From the NCBI GenBank assembly GCA_020634235.1, contig JACKCB010000006.1, positions 124,001 through 188,000 of the forward strand: a stretch of 64,000 nt of DNA, in the 5' to 3' direction. The position numbers and the translations under genes were made by a program. The notes beneath the pieces are model-generated. The model saw nothing but the letters and a program-made list of their open reading frames with translations, made no database searches and was not told the origin of the DNA. Source of the DNA: Ardenticatenaceae bacterium (lineage in GTDB: Bacteria; Chloroflexota; Anaerolineae; Promineifilales; Promineifilaceae). Below are positions 42,575-51,667 of the stretch, in pieces. Position 1 is the stretch's first letter, and every line of letters starts with the position of its first letter.

Positions 42575-44275
42575 ATGGAGACTAGGAATATTCTGGCTGC
42601 CCTGGCGGCGCAAGCGGCGGCGATGCCCGGCCGCGACTCAATTACCTTTCTGGCTGATGACGATGCGGCGCTGGTGATGACGCCCGCCCACCTGTTACAG
42701 CAGGCGGCCGGCTGGGGGCATTATCTCCACCGGCAAGGGGTGGCCGCCGGCGAGACGGTGCTCATTGTGCTGGACCATGATCCAGCCCTGTTCTACGCTT
42801 TCCTGGGTTGTATGAGCATTGGGGCGGTCCCTGCCTTTTTTGCGCCACCGGCCAGCCGCACTGAAATTGAGTATTATGTTAACCAGTCGCGCCAGATGGT
42901 GCAGGAATTGGGGGTGGCGGCCATTGTCACGATGCCGGCTTTTGCGCCTTATTTGCAGGCGCTGTTGGCCGATACGAGCTGCCGGGTGTTGGATGCAGGG
43001 ACGGTGGCCCAGGCGGTGGCCGATCTGCCGGCTGATTTGCCGCTCCCGGCCGGGGCGCTGGACATCCCCGGCCACCAGACTGCCTACCTGCAGTTCAGCA
43101 GCGGCACCACCGGGGCCAAAAAAGGGGTGATGACCAGCCACAACGCCGTGGTTTCACAGATTAAGGCCTTCAACCAGATGTTGGCCGTTACCGCCGACGA
43201 AGTCATTGTGAGCTGGCTGCCGCTGCATCACGATATGGGGTTGCTCTCCAGCTTCCTGGTGCCGCTGCTGTTAGGCAGCCGTTCCGTGATCATGTCGCCG
43301 CTCTCCTGGATTCGCAACCCCAAGCGGCTTCTGGGGATTGTCCAGCAATATCGGGGCACGTTTACCTGTTTGCCCAACTTCGCCTTCAACCACATGGTGC
43401 GCGCCGTGCGCCCGCACGAGATTGAGGGGGTAGACCTGCGTTCTTGGCGGCAAATCCTAAACGGCTCCGAACCGATTCGCGCCGAATCGATTGCCACCTT
43501 TGAGGCGCGCTTCCGCCCCTATGGCCTGGGCGAGAATGTGGTAACCACCGGTTACGGCATGGCCGAAAACACGCTGGCCATTGCCCTGAAGCCACACGAC
43601 GAGCCGCTGCAGCGACTGTGGGTGAACCTGGATGCGCTCCAGCGCGCGCGGCAGGTGATCCCGCTGGCCGCGGATGCCGCGGGGGTGACCTGCCTGGTCG
43701 CCTCCGGCCGGGTCGTGCCAGGCACGCGTCTGAAGGTGGTCGATGAGACCGGCCGGGCGCTGCCCCCGCTGCAAGTGGGCGAAATTTGCCTGCAAGGGGA
43801 CAGTCTGTTCACCGGCTATCATCGCCAGCCAGAGATGACGGCCGCTGTTTTCAACGATGGCTGGTTCCACACTGGCGATCTGGGCTTTGTGGCCGATGGT
43901 TGGGTGTACGTCACCGGCCGCCAGAAAGACCTGATCATTGTGGGTGGCAAGAACATTCACCCTGAGGATTTGGAGGAGATTGCCGGGCAGGTGCCGGGGG
44001 TGTATCCCGGCCGGGTGGTGGCCTTTGGTCTGTACAGCGACCGGCTGGGTACCGAACAGGTAGTCATTGTGGCCGAAACACGCCAGCCGCTCACGCCAGA
44101 GGAAAACCACCAACTAGCCGGCGAAATCCGCCGCCGGGTAGCCCAACAAACTGAGATCACCCCGCGCGATGTGCGGATTGTGAACCAGCGCTGGGTGCAG
44201 AAAAGTTCCAGCGGCAAAGTAGCCCGCCGGGCCAACCGGGAACAGTACGAGAACGATTTTCTGCGGCATGCATAA
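42575..44275 (+). CDS. Fatty acyl-AMP ligase 1 (FAAL)
   Basis: A 566-residue adenylate-forming enzyme of the FAAL group, which makes acyl-AMP from a fatty acid and ATP and passes the acyl group to an acyl carrier protein. AMP-binding core motifs are FSSGTTGAKKGVMTSH, GYGMAENTLAI, WFHTGDLGFV, and RQKDLIIVGGKNIHPEDLE; the C-terminal catalytic lysine lies in SSSGKVARR. The short GGKNIHPEDLE form and the M-A-E-N-T region are characteristic of FAALs rather than acyl-CoA ligases. The next gene, 38 bases on, encodes a carrier protein, its probable partner. A 98-base gap without clear promoter precedes it. Confidence 0.92.
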   Translation: METRNILAALAAQAAAMPGRDSITFLADDDAALVMTPAHLLQQAAGWGHYLHRQGVAAGETVLIVLDHDPALFYAFLGCMSIGAVPAFFAPPASRTEIEYYVNQSRQMVQELGVAAIVTMPAFAPYLQALLADTSCRVLDAGTVAQAVADLPADLPLPAGALDIPGHQTAYLQFSSGTTGAKKGVMTSHNAVVSQIKAFNQMLAVTADEVIVSWLPLHHDMGLLSSFLVPLLLGSRSVIMSPLSWIRNPKRLLGIVQQYRGTFTCLPNFAFNHMVRAVRPHEIEGVDLRSWRQILNGSEPIRAESIATFEARFRPYGLGENVVTTGYGMAENTLAIALKPHDEPLQRLWVNLDALQRARQVIPLAADAAGVTCLVASGRVVPGTRLKVVDETGRALPPLQVGEICLQGDSLFTGYHRQPEMTAAVFNDGWFHTGDLGFVADGWVYVTGRQKDLIIVGGKNIHPEDLEEIAGQVPGVYPGRVVAFGLYSDRLGTEQVVIVAETRQPLTPEENHQLAGEIRRRVAQQTEITPRDVRIVNQRWVQKSSSGKVARRANREQYENDFLRHA

Positions 44276-44313
44276 TCAACGACGCCGCACACCCTGACTG
44301 GAGAATGCTGCCT

Positions 44314-44577
44314 ATGGACGAACGCCAGATTATCAAGGACAAGCTGCGCCGTTATATTTGCGACGTCTTACTCAACAACCCCACCTACCCGCTGCGCGAT
44401 GATGAATCGATGATCAACGATGGACTGCTGGATTCCTTTTCAGTGGTAGACATCACCGTCTTCCTGGAGGAGGCGTTTGACCTTTATGTGGCCAACGAAG
44501 AGATCGATGTAGAGCAAATTGATACGCTCAATCTTCTGGCCGATTTTGTTCAGAGCCAGCAGCAGGCCAGCGTATAG
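44314..44577 (+). CDS. Acyl carrier protein
   Basis: An 87-residue discrete carrier protein. Helix II begins at DGLLDSFSVVDI, where Ser41 is the expected phosphopantetheine attachment site (DSF in place of the common DSL). The acidic helical composition and length fit the family. GGAGA nine bases before the ATG at 44314 supports that start over the ATG at 44305. It is sandwiched between two FAAL genes, so it probably receives fatty acyl groups from one or both. No ketosynthase, PKS or phosphopantetheinyl transferase is nearby, so the acyl chain is likely transferred, not extended. Confidence 0.92.
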   Translation: MDERQIIKDKLRRYICDVLLNNPTYPLRDDESMINDGLLDSFSVVDITVFLEEAFDLYVANEEIDVEQIDTLNLLADFVQSQQQASV

Positions 44578-44587
44578 GATAACTAAC

Positions 44588-46273
44588 ATGCAGATCGCCT
44601 ACCAGAACCTGGTTCAGCCACTGGTTGAACGGGCGGAGGCGGAGCCGCATTTTCCCAGCCTGGTTTTTGTGGATACGGCCGGCACCGGGCATACCATCAC
44701 CGCGGCTGAATTACACGATAACGCGGCTCGTTGGGCCGCGCTGCTGCAAGCGCATGGCGTGCAGCCCGGCCGGGTGGTGATGATCAACCTTTCCCATTCG
44801 CTGTCCCTCTTCTACAGCTTCCTGGGGGCAATGTACCTGGGGGCAATCCCCACCATCTACCCCAGCCTGCTGCCCAACATGTCGGCCGCTGCTTACCTGG
44901 CGCAGTTGCGCGGGCTGGCCGAACGGGCGGACATTGCCACCATTGTCACCACGCCCGACATGGCCGAGATGCTCCCGGCCGGGTTAGGCGGCCTGGCCTG
45001 CGACATCATCCCCGTACAGGATGGCGGCCTGGACGGCCTGGCCCCGCTGCTGCCCGACTGGCCGGCTATCCGCCCCGAGCAAACCGCCTTCCTGCAGTTC
45101 AGCAGCGGCACCACCGGCCTGAAAAAAGGGGTCATCATCACCCACGGCGCCGTGCTGCGCCAGACCGAAGCCATGACCGGCCGGGCTGGCCTCACGCGCG
45201 GCGATGTGCTGGTGAGCTGGCTGCCCACCCACCACGACATGGGACTGGTGGCCAATGTCCTGGTCTGCTTCACCGCCGGCATCCAACTCGTCAAACTCTC
45301 CTCCATCTATTGGATTCGCAACCCCAAATCGCTGCTGCAAGCGGTTAGCCAGTACGGCGGTACCCATACCTACATGCCCAACTTCGCCTTCAACCACTGC
45401 GTGCGCGGCATCCGCGAAGAAGACATCCGGGGTGTTGACCTGAGCAGTTGGCGCTTCATCCTCAACGCCGCCGAGCCTATCCGGCTGGACAGCATCACCC
45501 GCTTCACCGAGAAGTTCAGCCCCTACGGCCTGCCGGCCAACGCCATCCATTCTGCCTACGGCATGGCCGAAAACACCGTCGCCATCAGCTTCAAAAACCA
45601 TGCCGACCCGTTGTACGTAGACTGGGTAGACCAGGAGCGTTTGCAGACAACGCACCAGGCGGTACCCAGCGCGCCCGGTGCCCCCGGCAGCCTGCCCATC
45701 ATCGGCTGCGGCGAGGCCATCTCCGGTACCGAGCTGGCCATCATCGACGACGCCGGCCAATGGCTGCCAGATCGCCACGTGGGTGAGATTGTGCTGCGCG
45801 GCAGCAGCCTCTTTGGCGGCTATTTCCGCCAGCCGGAGCTAACCGCACAGGCCTTCTTGGGCGACTGGTTCAAAACCGGTGACCTGGGCTACCTGGCCGA
45901 TGGCCAGGTGTTTGTCACCGGCCGGAAGAAGGACCTGATCATCGTTGGTGGCAAAAACATCCACCCCGAAGACCTGGAGGAAATTGCCAACGAGGTGCCC
46001 GGCGTCTATGAAGGGCGCGTGGTTGCCTTTGGCCTCTTCAGCGAACGCCTGGGCACGGAACAGATAGTCATTGTCGTGGAAACACGCCGGCCGGTGCCCG
46101 AAGAAGACGCGCTGGCCATGGCCACCGAAATCCGGCGGCGGGTGGCCCACCAGACCGACGTAGTTGTCCACGATGTGCGCGTGCTGGGCCGCCGCTGGGT
46201 GCAAAAAAGCTCCAGCGGCAAGGTTGCCCGCAGCGCTAACCGGGCGCAATACGTGCAGGAGTTCCTTGTATGA
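44588..46273 (+). CDS. Fatty acyl-AMP ligase 2 (FAAL)
   Basis: A 561-residue second FAAL, ten bases after the carrier gene. It has FSSGTTGLKKGVIITH, AYGMAENTVAISF, WFKTGDLGYL, RKKDLIIVGGKNIHPEDLEE and a C-terminal SSSGKVARSAN lysine. It parallels the first FAAL over its full length, indicating duplication, yet differs throughout, so the two may take different fatty acids. The stop overlaps the next gene as ATGA. Upstream frame starting at 44519 runs through the carrier gene and is rejected. Confidence 0.92.
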   Translation: MQIAYQNLVQPLVERAEAEPHFPSLVFVDTAGTGHTITAAELHDNAARWAALLQAHGVQPGRVVMINLSHSLSLFYSFLGAMYLGAIPTIYPSLLPNMSAAAYLAQLRGLAERADIATIVTTPDMAEMLPAGLGGLACDIIPVQDGGLDGLAPLLPDWPAIRPEQTAFLQFSSGTTGLKKGVIITHGAVLRQTEAMTGRAGLTRGDVLVSWLPTHHDMGLVANVLVCFTAGIQLVKLSSIYWIRNPKSLLQAVSQYGGTHTYMPNFAFNHCVRGIREEDIRGVDLSSWRFILNAAEPIRLDSITRFTEKFSPYGLPANAIHSAYGMAENTVAISFKNHADPLYVDWVDQERLQTTHQAVPSAPGAPGSLPIIGCGEAISGTELAIIDDAGQWLPDRHVGEIVLRGSSLFGGYFRQPELTAQAFLGDWFKTGDLGYLADGQVFVTGRKKDLIIVGGKNIHPEDLEEIANEVPGVYEGRVVAFGLFSERLGTEQIVIVVETRRPVPEEDALAMATEIRRRVAHQTDVVVHDVRVLGRRWVQKSSSGKVARSANRAQYVQEFLV

Positions 46274-47700
46274 CCCTTTCCACCCCCAAGCCGCCCAATA
46301 TCGTCATCATCATTCCCCGGGGCGAAGCCATTCGCAACGTGATCTACACCGACACCCTGCCCTTGCTGCACCAGCATGGCGCACGCATCACCCTGCTTTC
46401 AGTCATCACCGACGAGAAGTTCGTGGCCCTGGCCAATCCCTACGTCGAGCGGGTGCTGCCCATTAAGGAGGAGCGCGAGACCAAGCTGGTGCGCAACTAC
46501 CGCGCCCTGCTGCACGAAGCCCACTTCCGCTGGATCAACAGTGAGGTGGCCAAGTACAACCGCGAACTGCACGCCTACAAGGCCAACACCCTGCCCAAGA
46601 AGCTGCGCCTGGCGGCTACCGAAGCGGCCGTCTTGCCCCTGGCTAACCGGCCGGTGTTGGAAAACCTGGCCCGGTTGGAGCACAATCTCAGCTACCGCTA
46701 CCGCCCCACGCAGGCGTTCGATCAGCTCTTTGCCGAAATCCAGCCTGACCTGGTGTACAACGCTTCCCACATTCACGGTGTCAACAGCGGCGGTCTGGCC
46801 ATTCGCGTTGCCCGCGAGATGGGCATTCCCACTGCCGGCTTTGTCTTCTCCTGGGACAACCTCACCTCGCGCAGCCGCATCTTTGAACCTTATGACCATT
46901 ACCTGATGTGGACGGAAGGGATGCGCCAACTGCTGCTGCAGCAGTACCCGGCCCTGGACCCGGCCGGGGTGACCGTCACCGGCACCCCACAGTTCGACTT
47001 CCACTTCAAGCCGGAATTCTGGCTAAGCCGCGCCGCGCTGGCCGACCGCATCGGCATCGATCCGGCGCGCCCCTTCGTGCTCTACACCACCGCCGTTGGC
47101 CCCTTCTTCCCCGAGGAATACCGCACGGTAGAGCTGGTGATTCGCCTGCTGCGCGAGATGGACCTGCCCCAGAGGCCGCAGTTGGTGGTGCGCATCTACC
47201 CCAAGGTGCCCGACCCAAAAATGCTGGAACTCTCCTACCAAAACATCCCGGACGTCATCTTCCCGCCGATGTTGTGGGATACGCAGTGGTTCACCCCTTC
47301 GTTTGAGGACCAGCCCATCTACACCAGCCTGCTGCGCGAGTGTGCCCTGGGCATCAACGCCGCCTCCACCGTCTCGCTGGAGCTGATGATGCACGATAAG
47401 CCGGTGCTGAACCTGGGCTTTGACCCGCCGGGCAGCCAGCTTCCCCATTGCCTGCGCTACAGCAAGCACATCACCTTCGACCATTACCGGCCGGTGTATG
47501 AAAGCGGTGGCGTCATGGTGGCCTGGAAGCCGGAAGAGATGGGCGACTTGCTCTACCGTGGCCTGACCCAGCCACAGGCCGGCAGCGACGCGCGCCAGCG
47601 CTTCACGCGGCAAATGTTTGGCAGCACGTTGGATGGCCGCTCTGGCGTGCGCGTGGCCGAGCATCTTCTGCAGTTGGTGGCCCAATACCAAAAGGCATGA
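46270..47700 (+). CDS. Putative GT-B-type glycosyltransferase/glycan biosynthesis protein
   Basis: A 476-residue soluble protein without signal or membrane segments. It has an N-terminal Rossmann-like part opening PNIVIIIPRGEAIRNVIYTD, a central AGFVFSWDNLTSRSRI motif that I associate with unclassified capsule and surface-carbohydrate proteins of GT-B fold, and a C-terminal half with VTVTGTPQFDFHFKPEFW, FVLYTTAVGP, VVRIYPKVPD and GINAASTVSLELMMHDKPVLNLGF, the last resembling the donor-site motif of CDP-glycerol- and UDP-sugar-type transferases. Overlaps on both sides couple it to FAAL 2 and to the hexapeptide acyltransferase. Confidence 0.7.
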   Translation: MTLSTPKPPNIVIIIPRGEAIRNVIYTDTLPLLHQHGARITLLSVITDEKFVALANPYVERVLPIKEERETKLVRNYRALLHEAHFRWINSEVAKYNRELHAYKANTLPKKLRLAATEAAVLPLANRPVLENLARLEHNLSYRYRPTQAFDQLFAEIQPDLVYNASHIHGVNSGGLAIRVAREMGIPTAGFVFSWDNLTSRSRIFEPYDHYLMWTEGMRQLLLQQYPALDPAGVTVTGTPQFDFHFKPEFWLSRAALADRIGIDPARPFVLYTTAVGPFFPEEYRTVELVIRLLREMDLPQRPQLVVRIYPKVPDPKMLELSYQNIPDVIFPPMLWDTQWFTPSFEDQPIYTSLLRECALGINAASTVSLELMMHDKPVLNLGFDPPGSQLPHCLRYSKHITFDHYRPVYESGGVMVAWKPEEMGDLLYRGLTQPQAGSDARQRFTRQMFGSTLDGRSGVRVAEHLLQLVAQYQKA

Positions 47701-48407
47701 CGACGATGGATGAATCTTCCCGGCCGGGTGAATCACCGTATGCCCCACTGGACCCGCGGGCGGCAGCCTGGCTGGCGCGCACCGAGCGGGCCGGCAGTAT
47801 CGACATGACCCGCCGCCGGACCCCGGCCGGGGTGCCCTTTGCCCGCCGGCTGCGCCACACCTGGTGGGGTTTTCGCGAAGGATCGGTACTCTATTTTTAC
47901 AATCACATTGTCAACCGGCTGCCTTCCCACAAGCTGCGCCTGGCCCTGTACCGGCGCATCTTCGACGAGATTGGGCCCCAGAGCAGCATCTTGTTGGGGC
48001 TGAAGATATTCCACCCCGGCCGGATCATCATCGGCCGCAACAGCGTCATCAATGCCGGCTGCGTGCTCGACAGCCGCGCCGGCATCTACATCGGCAACAA
48101 CGTCAGCATCAGCAACTTCGTGCAAATCTGGTCCGGCGGCCACGACATCAACAGCCCCAATTTCGCCTCCTACGGCGGCCTCACCATCATCGAGGATTAC
48201 GTCTGGCTGGCCTCCAGCGCCATCATTGTTGGTGGCAGCCAGGGCAAAGTGCTGACCCTGGGCGAAGGCAGCGTGGTCACCGCCGGCTCGGTGGTAGTGC
48301 GCGACGTAGCCCCTTACACCGTCGTGGCCGGCAACCCGGCGCGCAAAATCGCCATGCGCAGCCGCGACCTCAACTACCAACTAAACTACTTTCCACTATT
48401 TCGCTAA
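47697..48407 (+). CDS. Left-handed beta-helix (hexapeptide) acyltransferase, WcaF-like
   Basis: A 236-residue acyltransferase. Residues about 95-225 form hexapeptide repeats (IIIGRNSVINAGCVLDSRAG, IYIGNNVSISNFVQIW, TIIEDYVWLASSAIIVGG, LTLGEGSVVTAGSVVVRDV), with the catalytic His in SGGHDINSPNF and the end VVAGNPARKIAMR typical of colanic-acid acetyltransferase WcaF and related enzymes. Most use acetyl-CoA; some, such as LpxA, use acyl-ACP. Because it ends an ACP/FAAL gene run by overlap, it could take acyl-ACP as donor. Its TAA stop is the first three bases of a 107-bp dispersed repeat. Confidence 0.85.
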   Translation: MTTMDESSRPGESPYAPLDPRAAAWLARTERAGSIDMTRRRTPAGVPFARRLRHTWWGFREGSVLYFYNHIVNRLPSHKLRLALYRRIFDEIGPQSSILLGLKIFHPGRIIIGRNSVINAGCVLDSRAGIYIGNNVSISNFVQIWSGGHDINSPNFASYGGLTIIEDYVWLASSAIIVGGSQGKVLTLGEGSVVTAGSVVVRDVAPYTVVAGNPARKIAMRSRDLNYQLNYFPLFR

Positions 48408-48511
48408 GGGTCCGTCCAAAATCAACTTTGGACTTTCCGTTCGTAGTAACCGCTTTAGCGGTCTGCACGGCTAAAGCCTTTACTACAAACTCAATTGCGA
48501 GCGAATCCTAA
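48405..48511. repeat. 107-bp dispersed palindromic repeat, copy A
   Basis: It matches 56481-56587 at 105 of 107 positions in the same orientation. Inside, GTAGTAACCGCTTTAGC and GCTAAAGCCTTTACTAC form a 17-bp stem with two mismatches around a ten-base loop. The first bases are the stop codon of the acyltransferase gene. It looks like a small non-autonomous mobile or REP-like element; no terminal target duplication is evident. It occupies half of the 205-base gap; the rest holds nothing recognisable. Confidence 0.9.
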
Positions 48512-48612
48512 GGCAATACCTGGCCGCCACCGCGCATAGCGCGCAGCTTCGAACATGACCAGGGGGGCAATACAGTACATGCGTTACCATCCCCCGCCTG
48601 AGGAATGACACG

Positions 48613-49467
48613 ATGCTCCACGAAATGCGCCGCCGTTGGCGTAACTCCAGCTTCTATTACAACTGGCTTGCCTACGAAACCCGGCGCATTGCCCGCCCAA
48701 ACCAGGTGCTGTTTGCCGGGGTAAAGCAAGTGTGCCTCTTCATCGGCCATGGGCGCAGCGGCCACAGCCTGGTTGCCGGCCTGCTAGATGCCCATCCCCA
48801 AATTGTCATGGCCGACGAACTGGATTCCCTGCGTTTGCTGCGCCGGCCGTTTAACCAGGCGCAGTTCTTTGCCTACTATCTGCGTGGGGCCCAAAATCAT
48901 GCCCGGCATGGACGCAGCAAGGGGCAGCGCCGCGACCGCGCCTACAGCTACCGGGTGCCCAATCAGTGGCAAGGGCGCAGCGAGCAACTGCGGGTCATTG
49001 GCGAAGCCGGCCTGTGCACGGCGCGGCTGGCGCAGTCACCCCACTTGCTGCCCAAGTTCCAGCGCCGGGTGCAGGTGCCGGTCTGCTTTATCCAGGTCGT
49101 GCGCAATCCGTTCGACTGCATTGCCCGTTTGCACCTGCTCACCGGGTATCCGCCAGAGCTACTGGCCCAGCATTTCTTCGTCAACTGTGAGCACGTGGTG
49201 CACTTCCGGGGGCGCACACCGCCAGAGATGACCGGGCTGGTGCAGCACGAAGCGCTGGTGGCCGATCCGCCGGCCGCGCTGCGCCTACTGTGCCAGTTCC
49301 TGGGCCTGCAGGCTCCGGATGACTACCTGGCCGATTGTGCATCGATTGTGTTTCCCCGGCCGGAGCAACCACGCTACCAGATAACCTGGCAGGATGACCA
49401 GATAGCCATGGTGTTAGACGGCATCGCCCGTTACGAATTCCTGCACGGATACACTTTTGACGACTGA
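48613..49467 (+). CDS. Sulfotransferase-like protein 5
   Basis: A 284-residue sulfotransferase-superfamily member. LFIGHGRSGHSLVAGLLDAH is the phosphosulfate loop, with His replacing the usual Thr/Ser after Gly-Ser, and FIQVVRNPFDCIARLHLLTG is the 3'-phosphate segment. The N-terminal 40 residues are basic and aromatic. This is the first gene after the 107-bp repeat. Its end overlaps the next sulfotransferase gene by eleven bases. Divergent family; whether PAPS is really the donor needs biochemical proof. Confidence 0.78.
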   Translation: MLHEMRRRWRNSSFYYNWLAYETRRIARPNQVLFAGVKQVCLFIGHGRSGHSLVAGLLDAHPQIVMADELDSLRLLRRPFNQAQFFAYYLRGAQNHARHGRSKGQRRDRAYSYRVPNQWQGRSEQLRVIGEAGLCTARLAQSPHLLPKFQRRVQVPVCFIQVVRNPFDCIARLHLLTGYPPELLAQHFFVNCEHVVHFRGRTPPEMTGLVQHEALVADPPAALRLLCQFLGLQAPDDYLADCASIVFPRPEQPRYQITWQDDQIAMVLDGIARYEFLHGYTFDD

Positions 49468-50383
49468 TACCCTCATCCTCTACATCGTCTCGCCCGCCTA
49501 CTCTGGCTCCACCCTGCTGGCGGCGCTGCTGGCTACCCATCCGGCCATTGGCACCATTGGCGAACGCGGCCATTTCCACCGCAAGATGGTCGCCCGGCCG
49601 GTCATCGGCTCCCCCTTCTGCTCCTGTGGCCGGCGCTTTGACGAGTGCGATTTCTGGCTGGCGGTCTCCCAGCAGGTGCAGGCGGCGGTCTCCCCGGCCG
49701 GGTACCGGCGACCCTTCTCCACCTTTCGCCTCTACCCCAGCCTGCCCCGCCGCCTGAACCGCTACGTAGAAAAGCTCTGCCTGCGCCACGCCTTGCAGCA
49801 CACCAGCCAGCAGCTCCCCTGGCCGGTTCGCGGCCGCTACCGGCAAGCCGCCCAGGCCAACGCCGCCCTCATCCAGGCCGTGCTGCAAGTGAGCGGCAAA
49901 AGCGTCTTCCTCGACGCTTCCAAGAGCGAGATGGATGCCGTGCTGCTGAACGATTTGCCCGGTTTCAGGGTGATGGTCCTGCACCTCATTCGTGATGGGC
50001 GGGCGCAGGTCTATTCCACCCTGCGCCACCACCAGGACCGGGATGCTGCCCAGGCCAGCCGGCAGTGGGCCGGCCGCATTCGCGCCCAGCAGCGCCTGTT
50101 GGGCCTGGCCGGGCTGCCGCTTTTGCGGGTGGGGTATGAAGCGCTGTGTGCCGACCCGGCCGGGACCATGGCCAGCATCTTCACCTTTGCCGGGCTGCCC
50201 GCCGACCAGGGGTCACTGGCCTTTCGCCAGCCACACCTGCACATCATGGGCAACCCCATGCGCCTGAGCCACGACAGCGAAATCATCGACCGCCAGGCCT
50301 GGCGAACCAGCCTGACGGCCGAGCAGCTCGCCACCTTCACCCAGATCGCCGGCGACCTCAACAGCTCGCTGGGCTACCGGTGA
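49457..50383 (+). CDS. Sulfotransferase-like protein 6
   Basis: A 308-residue protein. LYIVSPAYSGSTLLAALLAT is the P-loop, VLHLIRDGRAQVYSTLRHH the 3'-phosphate motif. Between them GSPFCSCGRRFDECDFW supplies three cysteines, as in a bacterial sulfotransferase subgroup that carries a CxCG-type knuckle. No ATG exists near the beginning, so translation probably starts at the TTG at 49457, overlapping the previous gene; coupling would help such a weak start. Its substrate is unknown. Confidence 0.8.
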   Translation: MTTDTLILYIVSPAYSGSTLLAALLATHPAIGTIGERGHFHRKMVARPVIGSPFCSCGRRFDECDFWLAVSQQVQAAVSPAGYRRPFSTFRLYPSLPRRLNRYVEKLCLRHALQHTSQQLPWPVRGRYRQAAQANAALIQAVLQVSGKSVFLDASKSEMDAVLLNDLPGFRVMVLHLIRDGRAQVYSTLRHHQDRDAAQASRQWAGRIRAQQRLLGLAGLPLLRVGYEALCADPAGTMASIFTFAGLPADQGSLAFRQPHLHIMGNPMRLSHDSEIIDRQAWRTSLTAEQLATFTQIAGDLNSSLGYR

Positions 50384-50439
50384 GCGGGGTGTTGGCAACT
50401 CGCCATCAACCGTCAAATACGCAGCACGACTCACGAACC

Positions 50440-51540
50440 ATGGAATTCCTTCCCCTGACAGCCGAAAATAATGCCGCTTTTGCCGACCTTTTCCAGCGCG
50501 AAAAGGGACAGGTGCGGGCGCACCAGATGCCTGCTTACGCCACCTGGTCATTCATGGCCCAGCCCTTCGCCCGGCCGGATATCCCCGTGGTGGAGATGGC
50601 CTGGGAAGATGGCCGGGCGATTGGCGCGATGGGCGCCATCCCACAGATATTCCTCACCGGGCAGCAGGAAATCCCCGGCGCGTTCTTTGTGGACTGGCTG
50701 GTAGAGGCGCAGCAGCGGCGGCGCAACATCGGCTCCCAGCTAATCTTGCGGGCGACGGCGCGCTTCCCGGTGAGCGCCCATATGGGTTCCACCCCGGCCG
50801 GGTACGCCACCTGCGCCACCCTGGGAGCCCGCGACTGCGGTCGCACCGTCACCGCCCGCCGCATCCTCAAGCCCTGGAACTGGTCCAAAGGGGCCAGCCG
50901 CAACGACCCCTTCACCCGCCTGGCCTGGAGCGTGAGCCAGGAGGTGCGTGCCCTAACCCGGCCGGGATTGGGTGCCCGGCCGGGGAGCAGCCTGCGCCCC
51001 GTCACCCCCCAGGAGATCGACAGCCAACTCTGCACCTTCTCCAGGGCGCTGGCCCAAACCCACGTCTGCACCCTGCGCAGCGGCCCCCGCTGGCACTGGC
51101 TGCTCAACGCCCCCCTCTACCAGGGGCAGGCCTACGAAGTCAGCCGCGGCGGTGCGGTTATCGGCTATGCCGCCCTGGTCATCGCCCGGCGCGGCGGCCG
51201 GCGCATCGGCAGCGTGGCCGACCTGTGCGTCGCCCAGATTGACCACGCCATCCCCGTTCTCAGAGCCGCCATCACCGAACTGACGCGGCACGAGGTAGAC
51301 GGCATCACCTTCACCATCTCCGAAGAAATCGCCACCCCGGTCATCGCCGACATGGGTTTTGAGCAGCAGAGCAGCCCCATGATGGGCACCTGGCTGCACG
51401 ACGGCTACGATTTCACCCTGGCGCGCCCCTGGTTCATGACCATGGCCGAAAATCTCAGCGTCACCGGCGGCCTGGATGTGCCAGGGCAGCAGGGGAGCGG
51501 GGATGCCGCGGTGGATGGGCGAGGGACCTCTGATAGTTAG
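50440..51540 (+). CDS. GNAT-fold acyltransferase-like protein
   Basis: A 366-residue protein with two GNAT-like halves. In the first, AIGAMGAIPQIFLTGQQEI and DWLVEAQQRRRNIGSQLILR resemble the acetyl-CoA-binding Q/R-x-x-G-x-G/A loop. The second (about 200-340) has VIGYAALVIARRGGRRIGSVADLCV, a similar strand-loop. It resembles the FemX/Eis-like double-GNAT arrangement seen in surface-polysaccharide loci. The start at 50440 gives the natural opening MEFLPLTAENNAAFADLF; the longer frame upstream overlaps the sulfotransferase. The last 20 residues are low-complexity Gly/Asp/Ser. Confidence 0.7.
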   Translation: MEFLPLTAENNAAFADLFQREKGQVRAHQMPAYATWSFMAQPFARPDIPVVEMAWEDGRAIGAMGAIPQIFLTGQQEIPGAFFVDWLVEAQQRRRNIGSQLILRATARFPVSAHMGSTPAGYATCATLGARDCGRTVTARRILKPWNWSKGASRNDPFTRLAWSVSQEVRALTRPGLGARPGSSLRPVTPQEIDSQLCTFSRALAQTHVCTLRSGPRWHWLLNAPLYQGQAYEVSRGGAVIGYAALVIARRGGRRIGSVADLCVAQIDHAIPVLRAAITELTRHEVDGITFTISEEIATPVIADMGFEQQSSPMMGTWLHDGYDFTLARPWFMTMAENLSVTGGLDVPGQQGSGDAAVDGRGTSDS

Positions 51541-51568
51541 CAATGAACGACGGTGACCATAGCGGTGC

Positions 51569-51617
51569 AGCCTGAGCCTGACAAAGGCGGAACCGCGCTT
51601 CGACAAGCTCAGCCCTC
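51569..51617. repeat. 49-bp palindromic intergenic repeat, copy 2 (inverted)
   Basis: Inverted counterpart of 1765-1813, lying in the 127-base gap between the GNAT-like and deacetylase genes. It contains CTTCGACAAGCTCAG, the conserved half of the hairpin, while the other half has decayed. Confidence 0.7.
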
Positions 51618-51667
51618 GAAAACGCACCTAGTCGCTAACGACGGACCATGCCGTCCGAATCACGCCC

